Positions 46,529 to 58,300 of a DNA stretch of 64,000 nucleotides are shown here, piece by piece. Origin of the DNA: Gavia stellata. Its lineage: Eukaryota > Chordata > Aves > Gaviiformes > Gaviidae. A model generated the notes under the pieces. The model did not search any database and was not told where the DNA came from. It saw only the letters and a program-made list of their open reading frames with translations. Made by a program: the position numbers and the translations under genes. The stretch covers positions 20,302,880-20,366,879 of the forward strand of contig NC_082603.1 in assembly GCF_030936135.1 (NCBI RefSeq). The letters are read 5' to 3'. Numbering within the stretch: position 1 is the first letter of the stretch; every line of letters starts with the position of its first letter.

Positions 46529-48980
46529 GAACTATGTGAACCCTTGTTTTAGAATGATGAAAATTTTTATTTTTTAATTATGACTTACACTATCATAGAT
46601 TTTGACTTTATATAAATAATCTACCATGATTACAAAAACTTTGAGAACTTGGCAAATTCATCCTGTTATTTTGTATGCAAATTTTCATTCTTCAAAAAGT
46701 TCCAATGTTGCTTTAGCAGCTTTTTTTTTTTAAAAGACTGCTCATCTTGTTCATTTTTCGTAACTGCCGTAAGTTGGTTAAAGCTTGAACCCAGTGTGTA
46801 TCTGGTAACAGGTGGATTTACAAGAGCAGTCTAATAACGGTCCTCTGCTAAGGCTGCCTGGTGCAGCAAGTATTCATTCTGGGGTCATATGGTGCAGTCT
46901 CAGCTTTCTGACTGCCCACCCTAACCTGTATTTTAGCTAAGTCGCTCTTGAATCAGATTAAACAAAGAACACTGGAGAGACAGATTGTTGCTTACATGCA
47001 ACTTGGTGAAACTTGTGCTTGTACTTGATTACTCTTCTAGAAATTAAAGTATTTTATAGACTGAAGAAATTATGTCACATGAAGTAGTTAGAAAGAAATA
47101 TTCAATAAACTCCAGTTTCACCATGGTTATGTATCATCATGTAAATTCCTTAGTTTAAAAAGCCAAAAATCTTGGACCTTATCTTGAAGAGGGAACATTA
47201 ATACGGAGAAGACTTGGATGATGTTTTCTTCCATTTCAAACTTCTTTACTTCCTGAAAACTAGAACTCAGAAGCTTATTTAATGAACTGCATATGTATTT
47301 TTCCACACACTGTAAGATTCATTCAGTAGCCTGTTGTTTGCTTTTATGTAGTGTTGCCTCTGAGATAATAAGAAGTTATATCTTCTTTCTAGTTCATATT
47401 TTTCATAATATAATTTGCCTAAAGAAGTTGTGTAACTTTTAAAAATAGCTGTAGTCAGGGAAAGATTGACTGGTGTTCACAGGATTTTTGTTAAATAAAA
47501 TGCTGTCTTCACTAAGGTTGGTAAATAGTGTTGTCTGTTTAGGCTTTACATGTTCTACAGCTTATAGCCCACACTGCTTCTCAGAACTGTTTCACAACCA
47601 GATCAAACTGCAGCTGTGCCCTGCTTAAGTGACTCCATTAATTAAACTATTTAATTAGATATATGTAGTCAGTTGGGCGGTGGTGGTTTTTTTGCTTTTG
47701 TTGGGTTTTTTTTGTTTCCCCTTGCTAGTTACTGGGAAAACACCATAGAACAGCAGCACTACCATAATGGCTACTGAGGAGAAGACTGGAAGACTTCATA
47801 TGAGCGTCTGACTGCTTGATACTACAGCTGATGAAGGTGAAGCCTACTGCTCTCACATACAAAAAAAAAATTCAGAGGGCTCTAAACTAGAACTCTGCGC
47901 TGTAAGCTTTAGGAGAAACTGATAAATTTATTTCACATACAGATACTTCAAAATTTACATTACTATTTATATTCATATGCTAAAATACTATCAGATAGAT
48001 ATTTGTGAAATTGAGAGGTCTTCTGGAGCAGATTATCTGAGCTACAAAATCCTAACAGAAGGCCAGAGGACTTTTTTATAAAACTCTCCTTCCTGTAGCA
48101 GTCAAGAATCATTAGTTGATTTTTTTTTTTTTAATTTGGGTTCAGATTTTTCCAGTAGCTAGCTGCCGGCTCTTATGTCTTAAATAAGACAATTCTGAAA
48201 TACAGGATGTAGGATTCTGTCCTGAATCGAGCAAAAGTGGTTGTAGTTTTAATAATTAATATAATACTTTAGCACTAAAATCTTTGTTAAATCCTATCTT
48301 TAAGAAAATAAATTGGATAATGTGTGGTTTGTCTCAAGACACTTGGAAGTTAGTCCTTTTGAGAGTTGCATAATTTTCTTACTGTATTACTGATTTCCCA
48401 TGAGTATTGCACTTCCAGTATTAAATACAGCCTTGTCAGCTTTTTAGCTGACATTAATTCCTAGCATGTTACTGTTCTGCTTAATGTAATAACATCTGGA
48501 ACTGCAAAGAAGCAAATAGGAGAGCTAGAAAAAAAATTCCTGCCAAGAAGAGGTTTCTGATTACTCTTCCAGAAAATTGTTATCTACGCATATGCATGAG
48601 CTTGAACTTAAAGAAAAACAGAGTATGCAATACTGTCAGTAGGACCAGGATCATCATTCGAGCTTGTCCAAGACAAAGCTCGCATCTTCCACAAACTATA
48701 GAAGACGGTTAACGTCCACATGGCTTTCCTAATAAGAGAAGGAGCAAAACCAGCTAGATATGAAATGAGGTGAGATTATCTGAGCTTTTGTTCATACTTC
48801 ATATGGTAACAATACATTGGTACTTTATAGATAGGCATACTTAAAATGACAAAAATATACTTCAGTAAATAGCTAAAGAAAGGATTACTGTTGCTGTGGT
48901 TCTACAGAAGATGTATTTTAATCATTTTCCAAAAATGAAATACACGTGCCTGAAAATAAGAACAGGAAGTTATAGATTAT
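46529..48980. other. CTBS 3' UTR and CTBS-SPATA1 tail-to-tail spacer
   Basis: AT-rich noncoding sequence between the CTBS stop and the predicted SPATA1 poly(A) signal. AATAAA motifs on the + strand at 47104 and 47495 are candidate ends for CTBS. No further exon, RNA gene or interspersed repeat was recognised. Confidence 0.6.
47104..47109 (+). terminator. CTBS: Candidate CTBS poly(A) signal
   Basis: AATAAA about 575 nt after the CTBS stop codon. A second AATAAA near 47495 is an alternative. Which is used cannot be told from sequence. Confidence 0.45.
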
Positions 48981-48983
48981 AGG

Positions 48984-48989
48984 TTTATT
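48984..48989 (-). terminator. SPATA1: Candidate SPATA1 poly(A) signal
   Basis: TTTATT on the + strand is AATAAA on the SPATA1 strand, about 350 nt beyond its stop codon. A plausible but unproven 3' end. Confidence 0.45.
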
Positions 48990-49340
48990 TGCTTAGCAGG
49001 TGTTTTGTTAACAAAAGAACATCAGCATACCAATGTGATGTTACACAATTCACTATTTGCACTTTTGAAATAACTTAGCTTTGTTTTAGACACGTTACTA
49101 GGTTAAACTATTTTTAAGTAGCTGACTAATCTTATAGTAAGAGTGAGATCTAAAAAGAAGCGAGCTGCAGTACCTCAGTAGCCTTGTATACAAATTCCAC
49201 AACATTTATATAGTTGATGTCTTTTTACAAGATAACTTCAAGAACATGCAAACAAATGCTCTGAAATTCTGAGCCTCTATATACATTACAGAGCTTCTGA
49301 AGACTTTACAGATGTTAAAGTCAAGTCATCCTCAAATTCC

Positions 49341-52300
49341 TCATTTTCTGGACTGGAGAATTAAAGCTGAATGAATCTTCTTCTGTGTCAGTTCCGCTCT
49401 CAGTGCTCGTAAATCAGATGCTGCCTGCTTTCTCATCTGCAGAAAACCCAGTAATTTAAGGAATTGCAAAATTTAAGGAAGTTTTTGGAGTTGACATGCA
49501 TATGCATTTATATAATTAAGACTGAATTTTATACAGGATGGCTGAATACAGGATACATCTTTCATCTTTAAAATTTTACATGTCTAATTAGATAGCCTAG
49601 TTCTAGCACTGCTTTCTTCTGTACTTAGCCTTGGTGTTTTTAAGAGGCTACTGTGAAATTCATTGTTCTTTCCACTCCTTGTTATACAATGGAGGAGGAA
49701 TAATGAATACATCCACTCTAGATTACACAGTAAAAAGGGGCACGGGCAATCTGTGATGTAGAGGACTCCTATTTCAAGCATTCAAAGCTGAAAAGCTATC
49801 CAATGTGAAGGCCTGTAACATCATCTTCCTTTCAAAGGAAGCCATAGGCAGCACTAGTATGGAATAAAGCAGATGAAGAGGACTGCCATCTGCTTGGTGA
49901 GCCATTGTCTTTTTTTTTTTTTCCTCTTTATACCAGTTGTTTTTTTTCTTAGCCATGGTCTACTACTGATCAGTGCCTCACAGAGTATATTCCTTCAATT
50001 ACCGAGTGAAATGGGAATTTTATCAAAGAGATTGTGAAGCTCAGCTTACATAGTACCTTGAAAATTTAAGTGCTTGAATGCCATACATTCAAAATCATCT
50101 AATAACCTGGTGTTCTGGGGTAATTTGGCTAAAGTGATAAAGTTAAAATGACAACTAACACCATAAAACGAACAGCATAAACCAAGAACTGTTTACCAAA
50201 TATTTACATCATCTAATGTTTGGGAAGATCTAAGCTTTTTTTAAACATAGTAACATTTTGACTGTTTAATTAAAAGGCAGAGTACCTTAATTTCTATTAT
50301 GAGTTTCATTTTTGTATCATCCAGCTTCCTCCTCAGTTGATCGAGTTCGTGCTGCACTGTAGTAATCCTGATGATTGTGTAATTCTATATGAAACAACAA
50401 CAACAAAACTTTATGTGCAGCATTAGTGCATCTCTTCATTCATTGGGTGTTACTTCACCACTCAGAAACAATCCTCTAAACTCCTTCCAACTCCCCTCCA
50501 GTCCTTAATACGTGCTGGGTTTGGCTTACATCTCTGGTTTGTAAGCAGTCTGCTCTCCAAGAGAATGCAGCTCTCTTCAGCTGCCGGCCCTTCAGCTGGG
50601 TGTGGAAGTCACTCCCTATTGCTTTGGGAAGTTAAGATCCAGATCAGATCTCCTGAGTAACAGCACATTGTTTTGCAATTATCTTTTATGGCTACTCCCC
50701 ATTTGTAATAAAAAGGCATACTTCAAATAATATTTTTTTCTCTCACAGGCTTAGCATCACTCTGTCACAGTACCTTTATTGATGAGATTGCTACACTCTT
50801 GTAATGTTTAGTGCAGATAAACTCCTGGTTATACAGCACATCATTTCAGCAGTAGCTGTGGGTGAGCCTATCTTTGAATTAACCTGTAAAACTAAAATTC
50901 ATGTTTTCAAAACGTAGGTTCTGATACTCAGCTCAGCTCATGTAAACCAGCTGTGGTCCCTTGAAGTGAATAATGCTAAGAGGTGGGTGGTGTATGTGGT
51001 AATCTCTTGATGTTCCAAGCCTTTAAAAATGCTATTAAAGTGCCAGTTGAAGCAAATTATGCGATAAAGTTGCACATACAAGGAGTCATTAAGTGGTATC
51101 TGTAGCCTCTCATCTCTGAGCTCAGACCACTGAGAAAGCAAGAAAGGTACACAGTCATGCAGGAAAAAACCAGGCAGGGCCATCAGACTAGACAGGGGCT
51201 ACTGAGGAAGCACCATATTGTAAGGACAAAGCTGGTGGAAGAGGGGAAATCAGTGACAGTGGGATCTGTTCCCCAAAGCCCAACTTTTCCCTCCTGACTG
51301 ATGCCTGCCTGGCCAGGGTGGAAAGCATACTTGTGCTTAGCCTAATAGCTCATTAAATCCTAGCTACCTTCTGTGTGTGCTAGCCAAATAAGTAACTGCT
51401 GTATGCTTGTTAAGTTGTGTATATCCTTCACATACAGCCTCTTTGTGCCTAGCCAGAGAGATCTAAAGAAAACCTGATATCCCCCCAAAAGAAGTAATAA
51501 CATATCTGAACATAGCTAGTGATATAATGTAATAGTAACACTATTAATATTTGTATATTGTAGATATTAAGATAGCTAAAATTATACACATTTGTATATA
51601 ATATACATTCTTAGCTTGCACATACAGTCTCCTACCTTTCAGATACAAGGAAGGGACATTTATTTTTCCTAGTCTAGCTTCAGATTTGCCAACAGACTTC
51701 CTTCCATTAATGCATTTAGAAAATTAGCAGATACAACTGTTGGGAAGGGTGTTTCCCCCCTTCTCTTTTTTTTTTTAAGTTCCTCTCTGAACTTCCCATG
51801 GTTTGATACCAACAACGTAACATGAGCCTCACAGCTGCACAATAGTTCAGGTGCAACTACTCCAAAAGCCTCAGAGACATTTCTTGTTCTCCAATCCAGA
51901 ATTCATTACTTCTGCACATGAAATTTGGGGTGACGAGAACAATATAGAACTGAAAAATTCATTAATCATACTGAACAAAAGGGGATTTTGTTACGTGAAG
52001 GTATTGTACAAATGCAAAGCGGAAAGAATCAAATGCTCAGACTCAAGCACTTCTTCAAGTCTTTTTAAGAAGAATGGGCTGAAGGAATTCTATACCATTT
52101 ACATTTTATACAAAAAAACAGGCTGTGTAAAAAGAGAGATTAAATAATACAAGCAAATACCTTGGAGTTTGTCATATTGTTTGGTCGTTTTCGGCTGTCT
52201 CTCGCTTCCAATTGCAAGAGTAATTTCTGGTGGTAAAGCTCTAAATCTTGTTGCAGTTTGTTTAAAGCATCCTCCAGTGAAACTGTAACTTTCTTAGTTT

Positions 52301-55300
52301 CAAAGTACCTCTTTTTCCATTCCTCACGAACTACACAGGAAAACAGTAATGCTGTTTGGTCTTGTTCACCTTATCATAAGGTCTATTGAAGACAGTAATG
52401 ACCAGTCTATTGAAGACAGTAATGACCAACTGATCTCACAAGATTCAGCTGGCCAAGGCACGCATTAGGCAGTAGGTTTCTTTAAAAACAGCAATTAGTG
52501 AAAAATCTTCATTAAAATTACATTCACTATAAAGGCAACTGAATTTTCACACAATCACCTGCAACAAAAGGCGCTATCTGTCCACCGATATATAACACAA
52601 GGTCCAAAACCAAAATTTCATTCCACCTGGCTCTTCTGCAGCTTTCAGCTGCACAGTGCTCCAGACCTGAGAAGACTGGTATGCCCACCACAGTCTGAAG
52701 TCCACAGCTTTACTGTAGCAGAATATTTATCACTCTAGATTTATGCACAATTTGAGCCAGAGATTTTGTACAGCGTAGTTTTTTACAGAAGTTCCCAAGA
52801 CTATGGAAAACAGATATTTACCTTTACACTTAACTATGATTCCTCCTATGCTGTTAATGTGCTGTTAACAGCTGGCACATAAACCCCCAGTATCTGGTGG
52901 GGCAGTCTTACGGCCATGTAAGTCCACTAGTCTGCAAAGTGTCTTAAATGTTTCTTTCTTTCAAGGCGTATTTTAGGAAATCAGGACAACTGCTTCGCAG
53001 AAACTTACCAAAAAGAACCCAGCTGTTAGAGGACTATACGGTATGTAACTGAGAGTGACTGTCAGCATGGCAATCTTAGGAGGATATTAACTATAGACTG
53101 GATCGCTGTTCCTACAGAATATGCTCTTCCCTTCATACCTTTTGCACAAACATGTTTGCAAATGCACTTACTTACGAAACTTTACAGGTCTGATAAAAAT
53201 AATTCAGAGGTAGAGATGCTCCTTAAAGAACCTGCAGAAGCTGTTTGAATCCTTGTGAAATAACCTTTATTTTATCTAACTGCATAACATAATTTAAGAC
53301 AACGCAGGAGCCATTTAGGGCTTATCTCAGCAGAGTAAATTAGCTTGCCTTGCAGCTCCATGCTACTACAGATTCACTGCTTCAAGTACCCAAGTTTGTT
53401 TTTTTTAAAATGGAACTTTACCATACTGGAGAGTGCAGTGTAGCCATGCCCTTAAGACAATAACTGGAAGAATTGGCTTGCCTTCTCCTTTCAACAAAGC
53501 TAAAAATAATAGCTGAGACTCCTAGTGATTTAGCTGTCTTTAAGTACAAAGAGAATGCTCTCAAAACATCAAAGTGATTAAACCTCAGCTCTGTATAACT
53601 GGAATGTGACTTAGGGAGGATACTTTAAGTATAAACTTGGAAATAATTTTACGAAGAAAATTTGGGTGGGATTTCAATGAGATTTTACCTTGTTAAAAAT
53701 CAAGGTTTGTCAAGCTTGTCACGACAGGCTTGTAACTTCCATGCCATAAGCTGAATACCATTAGATAGGAGGAACAAAAAGTACTATGCTGGCAATTTAA
53801 CTAGAAGCCCTATCAACACAGTAAAAACCTCTGTAAGCACTAGCTAAAGATAGGTTTATAATATGTCGGCTGCCCTGGGCCTCAAACAGCGAAGCGGCCT
53901 GCAGTAGCTCTCTGGACACTGTATGTACATGGGACACAACTTGAATGGTTTATAAATCTAAAAATATCCTGGCTTTTATAAGACTGCCACAAAAAACTGG
54001 AAGGAAACATTGCAACCTTGCATCTTTCCAGCATGCTGTTACACAAATGAGCCTTCTTAGAGCTATTGGTTAGCAAACTGCTCTCTCCGTAATTAAGCTC
54101 ACTGACAAGGAGACAAACATTTTCACATTGGCTTCAGTATCATTTCTCATTCATTCCAAATTCCAAAAATAAGTTAAAAGTGTACCGTGGTATCTCCTCA
54201 GCTTATTTTGTTCCAGAAGCCCTTTGGCTTTTTTGATCAGTTCTTCTCTAGTTTTTTCCATGTGCCTTCTGTCTTTCTTCATTCGTTGCAATTGTTCTAC
54301 CATCTTCTTTTCTAAAGATATGATAATTGTATTTAGCAAGCATCTGGATACTGTAAGTAGGAAGAATCAATCAAGATTTTTGTAATGTACCCATCACAAA
54401 TCATGCCAAAAGCTCTGTCAGAACAGGCAGCAGAAAGTCTTTTATTTTAATAAAACAGCTCTAACTTTTGGAAATGGCTGGTACATTAGAAAAAAAGTGA
54501 GAAATCCAGCATGCAGCCAGGCATTCATACACACACAAACAAGTAAACACCCTTTTATATGGCTAGAGAATGTATCACTAAAACTATATATTTGAGATAT
54601 ATATACACTGCATACATTGAAACGTCTTGCCAAATGAAGCCAAAAAAGCGTTCAAAAGAGTATTTCCTGCTCAAAATACTTTGCAATATAAACTGTAGCA
54701 AATTCTTGCCTTAAACTCCAGGCAGAATAGTATCTCAAACTTTCACTAGTTTGCAACAATAGGTCAATCACTTACCTTCTCACTATCATCCTCCTCCACC
54801 ACAGTGGAGGGATTCTCAGCAATACTACCAGTGGTTTTCTTTGCTACATTTGCACATTCGCCAGCAGTATATAATCCACTCTCCCTCCTTTCCTCCTTCC
54901 ATCCCCAAGTCCACAAGCTGGGTTTTCTAGCACTAGGAACCTGCCATGCTCTATGAACAGCCCATGCAATTATAAATGACTGGAATTTTCCAACAACAAA
55001 TTAAAATTTGTAACAATACTGTGAATGAATGTACAAATTCTTTCCTAAAGTAGGTATTTCTGTCTTCGTTAACTATTCAGTCTTGATTAAATGTTCACTC
55101 CCTTGCAATTTCTTGGAACCGTATACTCACTTTCTGCCTGAATTGCAGGAACTTGAGCTGGATTTACAGAAAGTGCCAGAAAAGGTGGACTAGGAGGCGA
55201 AATATATTCTTTTGGACAAGTAAGATGATTTTGCTTGTTTTGCTCTGCCTACAGAGTCAAAAGACACAACTGTAAGTACGTAACTCATAATCCTGAATAG

Positions 55301-58300
55301 TTATATTAGACATATGCGCTGAAAGTGGCCTGAATGAATGGGAGGGCTGAATTTGAATTCTGCATATAAGGTTTTCTATTCTGTTTCCAGTACAAATGAT
55401 TACTAAATTACAAACAGCTGGACCTCTGCAAATAAAATCAGAATGCTGCACACTTACATTGCAGAGAACATATGGACAAAAATGTAGACTATTGCTAATT
55501 GTTCTTGTCCACGTCCATAACCCTACGAGTTACTGACACTCCCATGCAAGACCAGGAATAATGGGCCTTAAAAATGCCATCTGGCTCATTGCTTATGAAG
55601 TCTGGACTGCCCATTTCTAAATCAAAATTTACAATAGCAGATGACTATATCATACATATGTTTTAAAGAATTTTTTAGTTTTTCTTATCAGAAGTTTTGC
55701 TCAAGAGAAGACAGATTTATCCCACAGGAAATATGAAATTATAAAAATGTCACCAATAAAACCAATACAATGTTACTGTCAAGAAACTGTAAAAAAATTC
55801 AGCTAACATTAATAAGACTAAGATAGTTATTGTATATGTAGTTCCTGTTAAATGAAAACCAGAGGTGTAACTTCTGATGATTTCACTGTTTAGAAATATA
55901 GTTGATTTTTCATTAGCAAATCTGCAAAGTACCGGTGCATGAATTAACTTCTTATTACTCTCAAACCTATATTTGAATATTTCATATTTCTCATGAGTTA
56001 TCTGTCTTATAAAATTAGACTATTTATAGGTGGAGGACTATGTTTACTACTCCAGATTACTAAGAAAATGTTACCTTGAAAAACACACCTGACTATGCAG
56101 TTTTTCACCAGGATCAGCTATAGGCATGCTAGTTCTGTATTGCTGCAAGCTAGGAAAAAAATCAAATAAGCAAGTGAAAATTCATATAACAAAATGGGTT
56201 TTTTCACCATTTTCTTTCATTTATTTGAAGTCTGTAAAATAAATTTCTAGTTATGAATTAATATCATCCATTCTTTTATCAGAATCATCATTTACTAACC
56301 TTTGGGTTTTGTGTACATATTCTGTGGTTTGGTCTTTCATTGTTTTAGGAATTCCAGAATCCTGTGTTCTGTCTCTTCTTAGTTTGCTATCTTTCTGGTG
56401 GCCATTATTTTCCATGTTTGTAACGAGCCGTTTGGTGCTTAGGTCTGTGACAGGATAATGATGATCAAAATATATAGATTATACTCACAAAATTCAAGCT
56501 CTTCTGACTGTCAATGCCTGGACTTTCCAACCTGTATTAGAAATTCAGTAAATCAATCCAACAAATAATCTTAACTCTGGGGTATGGAAATGTTGTGTGA
56601 ATAACAGGTGAAAGAAATAAAGGTAAAAAAAGGTATTTTTGTTTTGAGAGTTTGTATCTAACTAATTCTGGTAACTAGTACAGGGAAGATTATCACAGAT
56701 AAACCACGTAATTATTTCACCTTCCCTAAACTAATGCTGTATCTAACACTTTCTGCCTTTCAGAGACTGAAGATCTGCGACAAACTGGAGTCAGCAAAGA
56801 AAGGGACATCAAAATGGTTTGCATTAAATGTTAATTAATAAATGTTACCTGCTTTAAAATATATACAATAACTATTTAAAGATAAAATTGCTGACAGACA
56901 TTACCTTTACTTTATGCTACAAAATCCTACATCCTTCATCACATAAAATAAAGTTTTGGAAAACTTTTCAGTCATATATATACACACATATATATGCACA
57001 TATATATGTAGATATACATATATATTTGTATATTAGGCGGTCTCATACTGAATATCAGTTAACATGATGATGGAGGGACAAAGTTATTTTTGACAGATTA
57101 TGACTGGAAACTGAAATTACTGAAAAGTTATCCATGAAAGCCTTTTCTAATACACTCTCCAGGCATGTCTCAAAGAAGACAATATGAAGATTTTTGGTTT
57201 TTTATTCAAAGTACTGGATATCCCGAAAATCATTCTAACTGAGATCTATAAGGTGCCCATACCTGTGAAAAAATTAATATTGCCTCATTTAATAATTATT
57301 CATTAAAAATTTGCAATAGAATAAAGGTCACCTTTTTTACATTAACTGTAAAATTCTACTCAAATTAAAACTTGTCTTTCTGAAGTATTTCCTCAAAACC
57401 AGTTTAATTTTTATGTTAATATAACAGCAGTCATTCAAATCCAATCTAAATGCATCAATCCTTTCTTGGTAATTACTAAAAATTTAGGAATATTAACAAC
57501 ACTAGAAAACTGTTCAGAGATTTAATGGCCCCCAGTATCCATAAGACACCCCATTTTAAAGTAGTAGTAGTAGTTAATAGGTCTCTTCCAAACAACATTT
57601 TCTATTTTGGCAAATAACTGTTACCTAGTTTATGTGTGCTTTAAAACCCTCCATACTTTTGTACTATTTTCACTGTCGTTTGCTCAAAGAGTTCCCCCAC
57701 CTCTCAATTTTAGTGTTGAATAGCATATAAATAAACATTATATAGGAGGGAGTGGAGGAAACACTTCCTCTTCTGTAGTAATGTAGCCATGGATAACATG
57801 ACAATGAAAGTTTAAGTGACCAAATGCTTTCCCCGATGTACTGGTAACAAGATTTTTTCATTTAAAATTGCTGTTGAATTATGGGATCATTATTTTCCAA
57901 TCTTCACAGTAGCTGCTTACTAATTTATTTTCATGTAAATAAGATTAGACGAATGCATCAACTATAGTCAAGTGTTTCCTTGCATCAGTACATTGTGATA
58001 AGGAAGGACTCATCCAAAGTAAAAACTACAGCTCTTTGAAAGATACTGTTATTGCTATTGTTACTAAAATTAGACTATTGTTCTGATAGCAATATTCCAA
58101 CTCATGCTGTAACTGTAGATTTCTTAAAATTCAGCTTTACTCTGCCAACTTTCTAAAAAGCATGCTTTAGCAAAAAGATAACAGTGAGCAGTAGTACCCT
58201 TTCGATATTTAATGTGATTTTTGGGTGTTTGGTTATTCTGGCCTTGTTCATCACTGTGGTTTACATGAAGAATAAGAGCAGTTCCTTTGGCTTTGTCATT

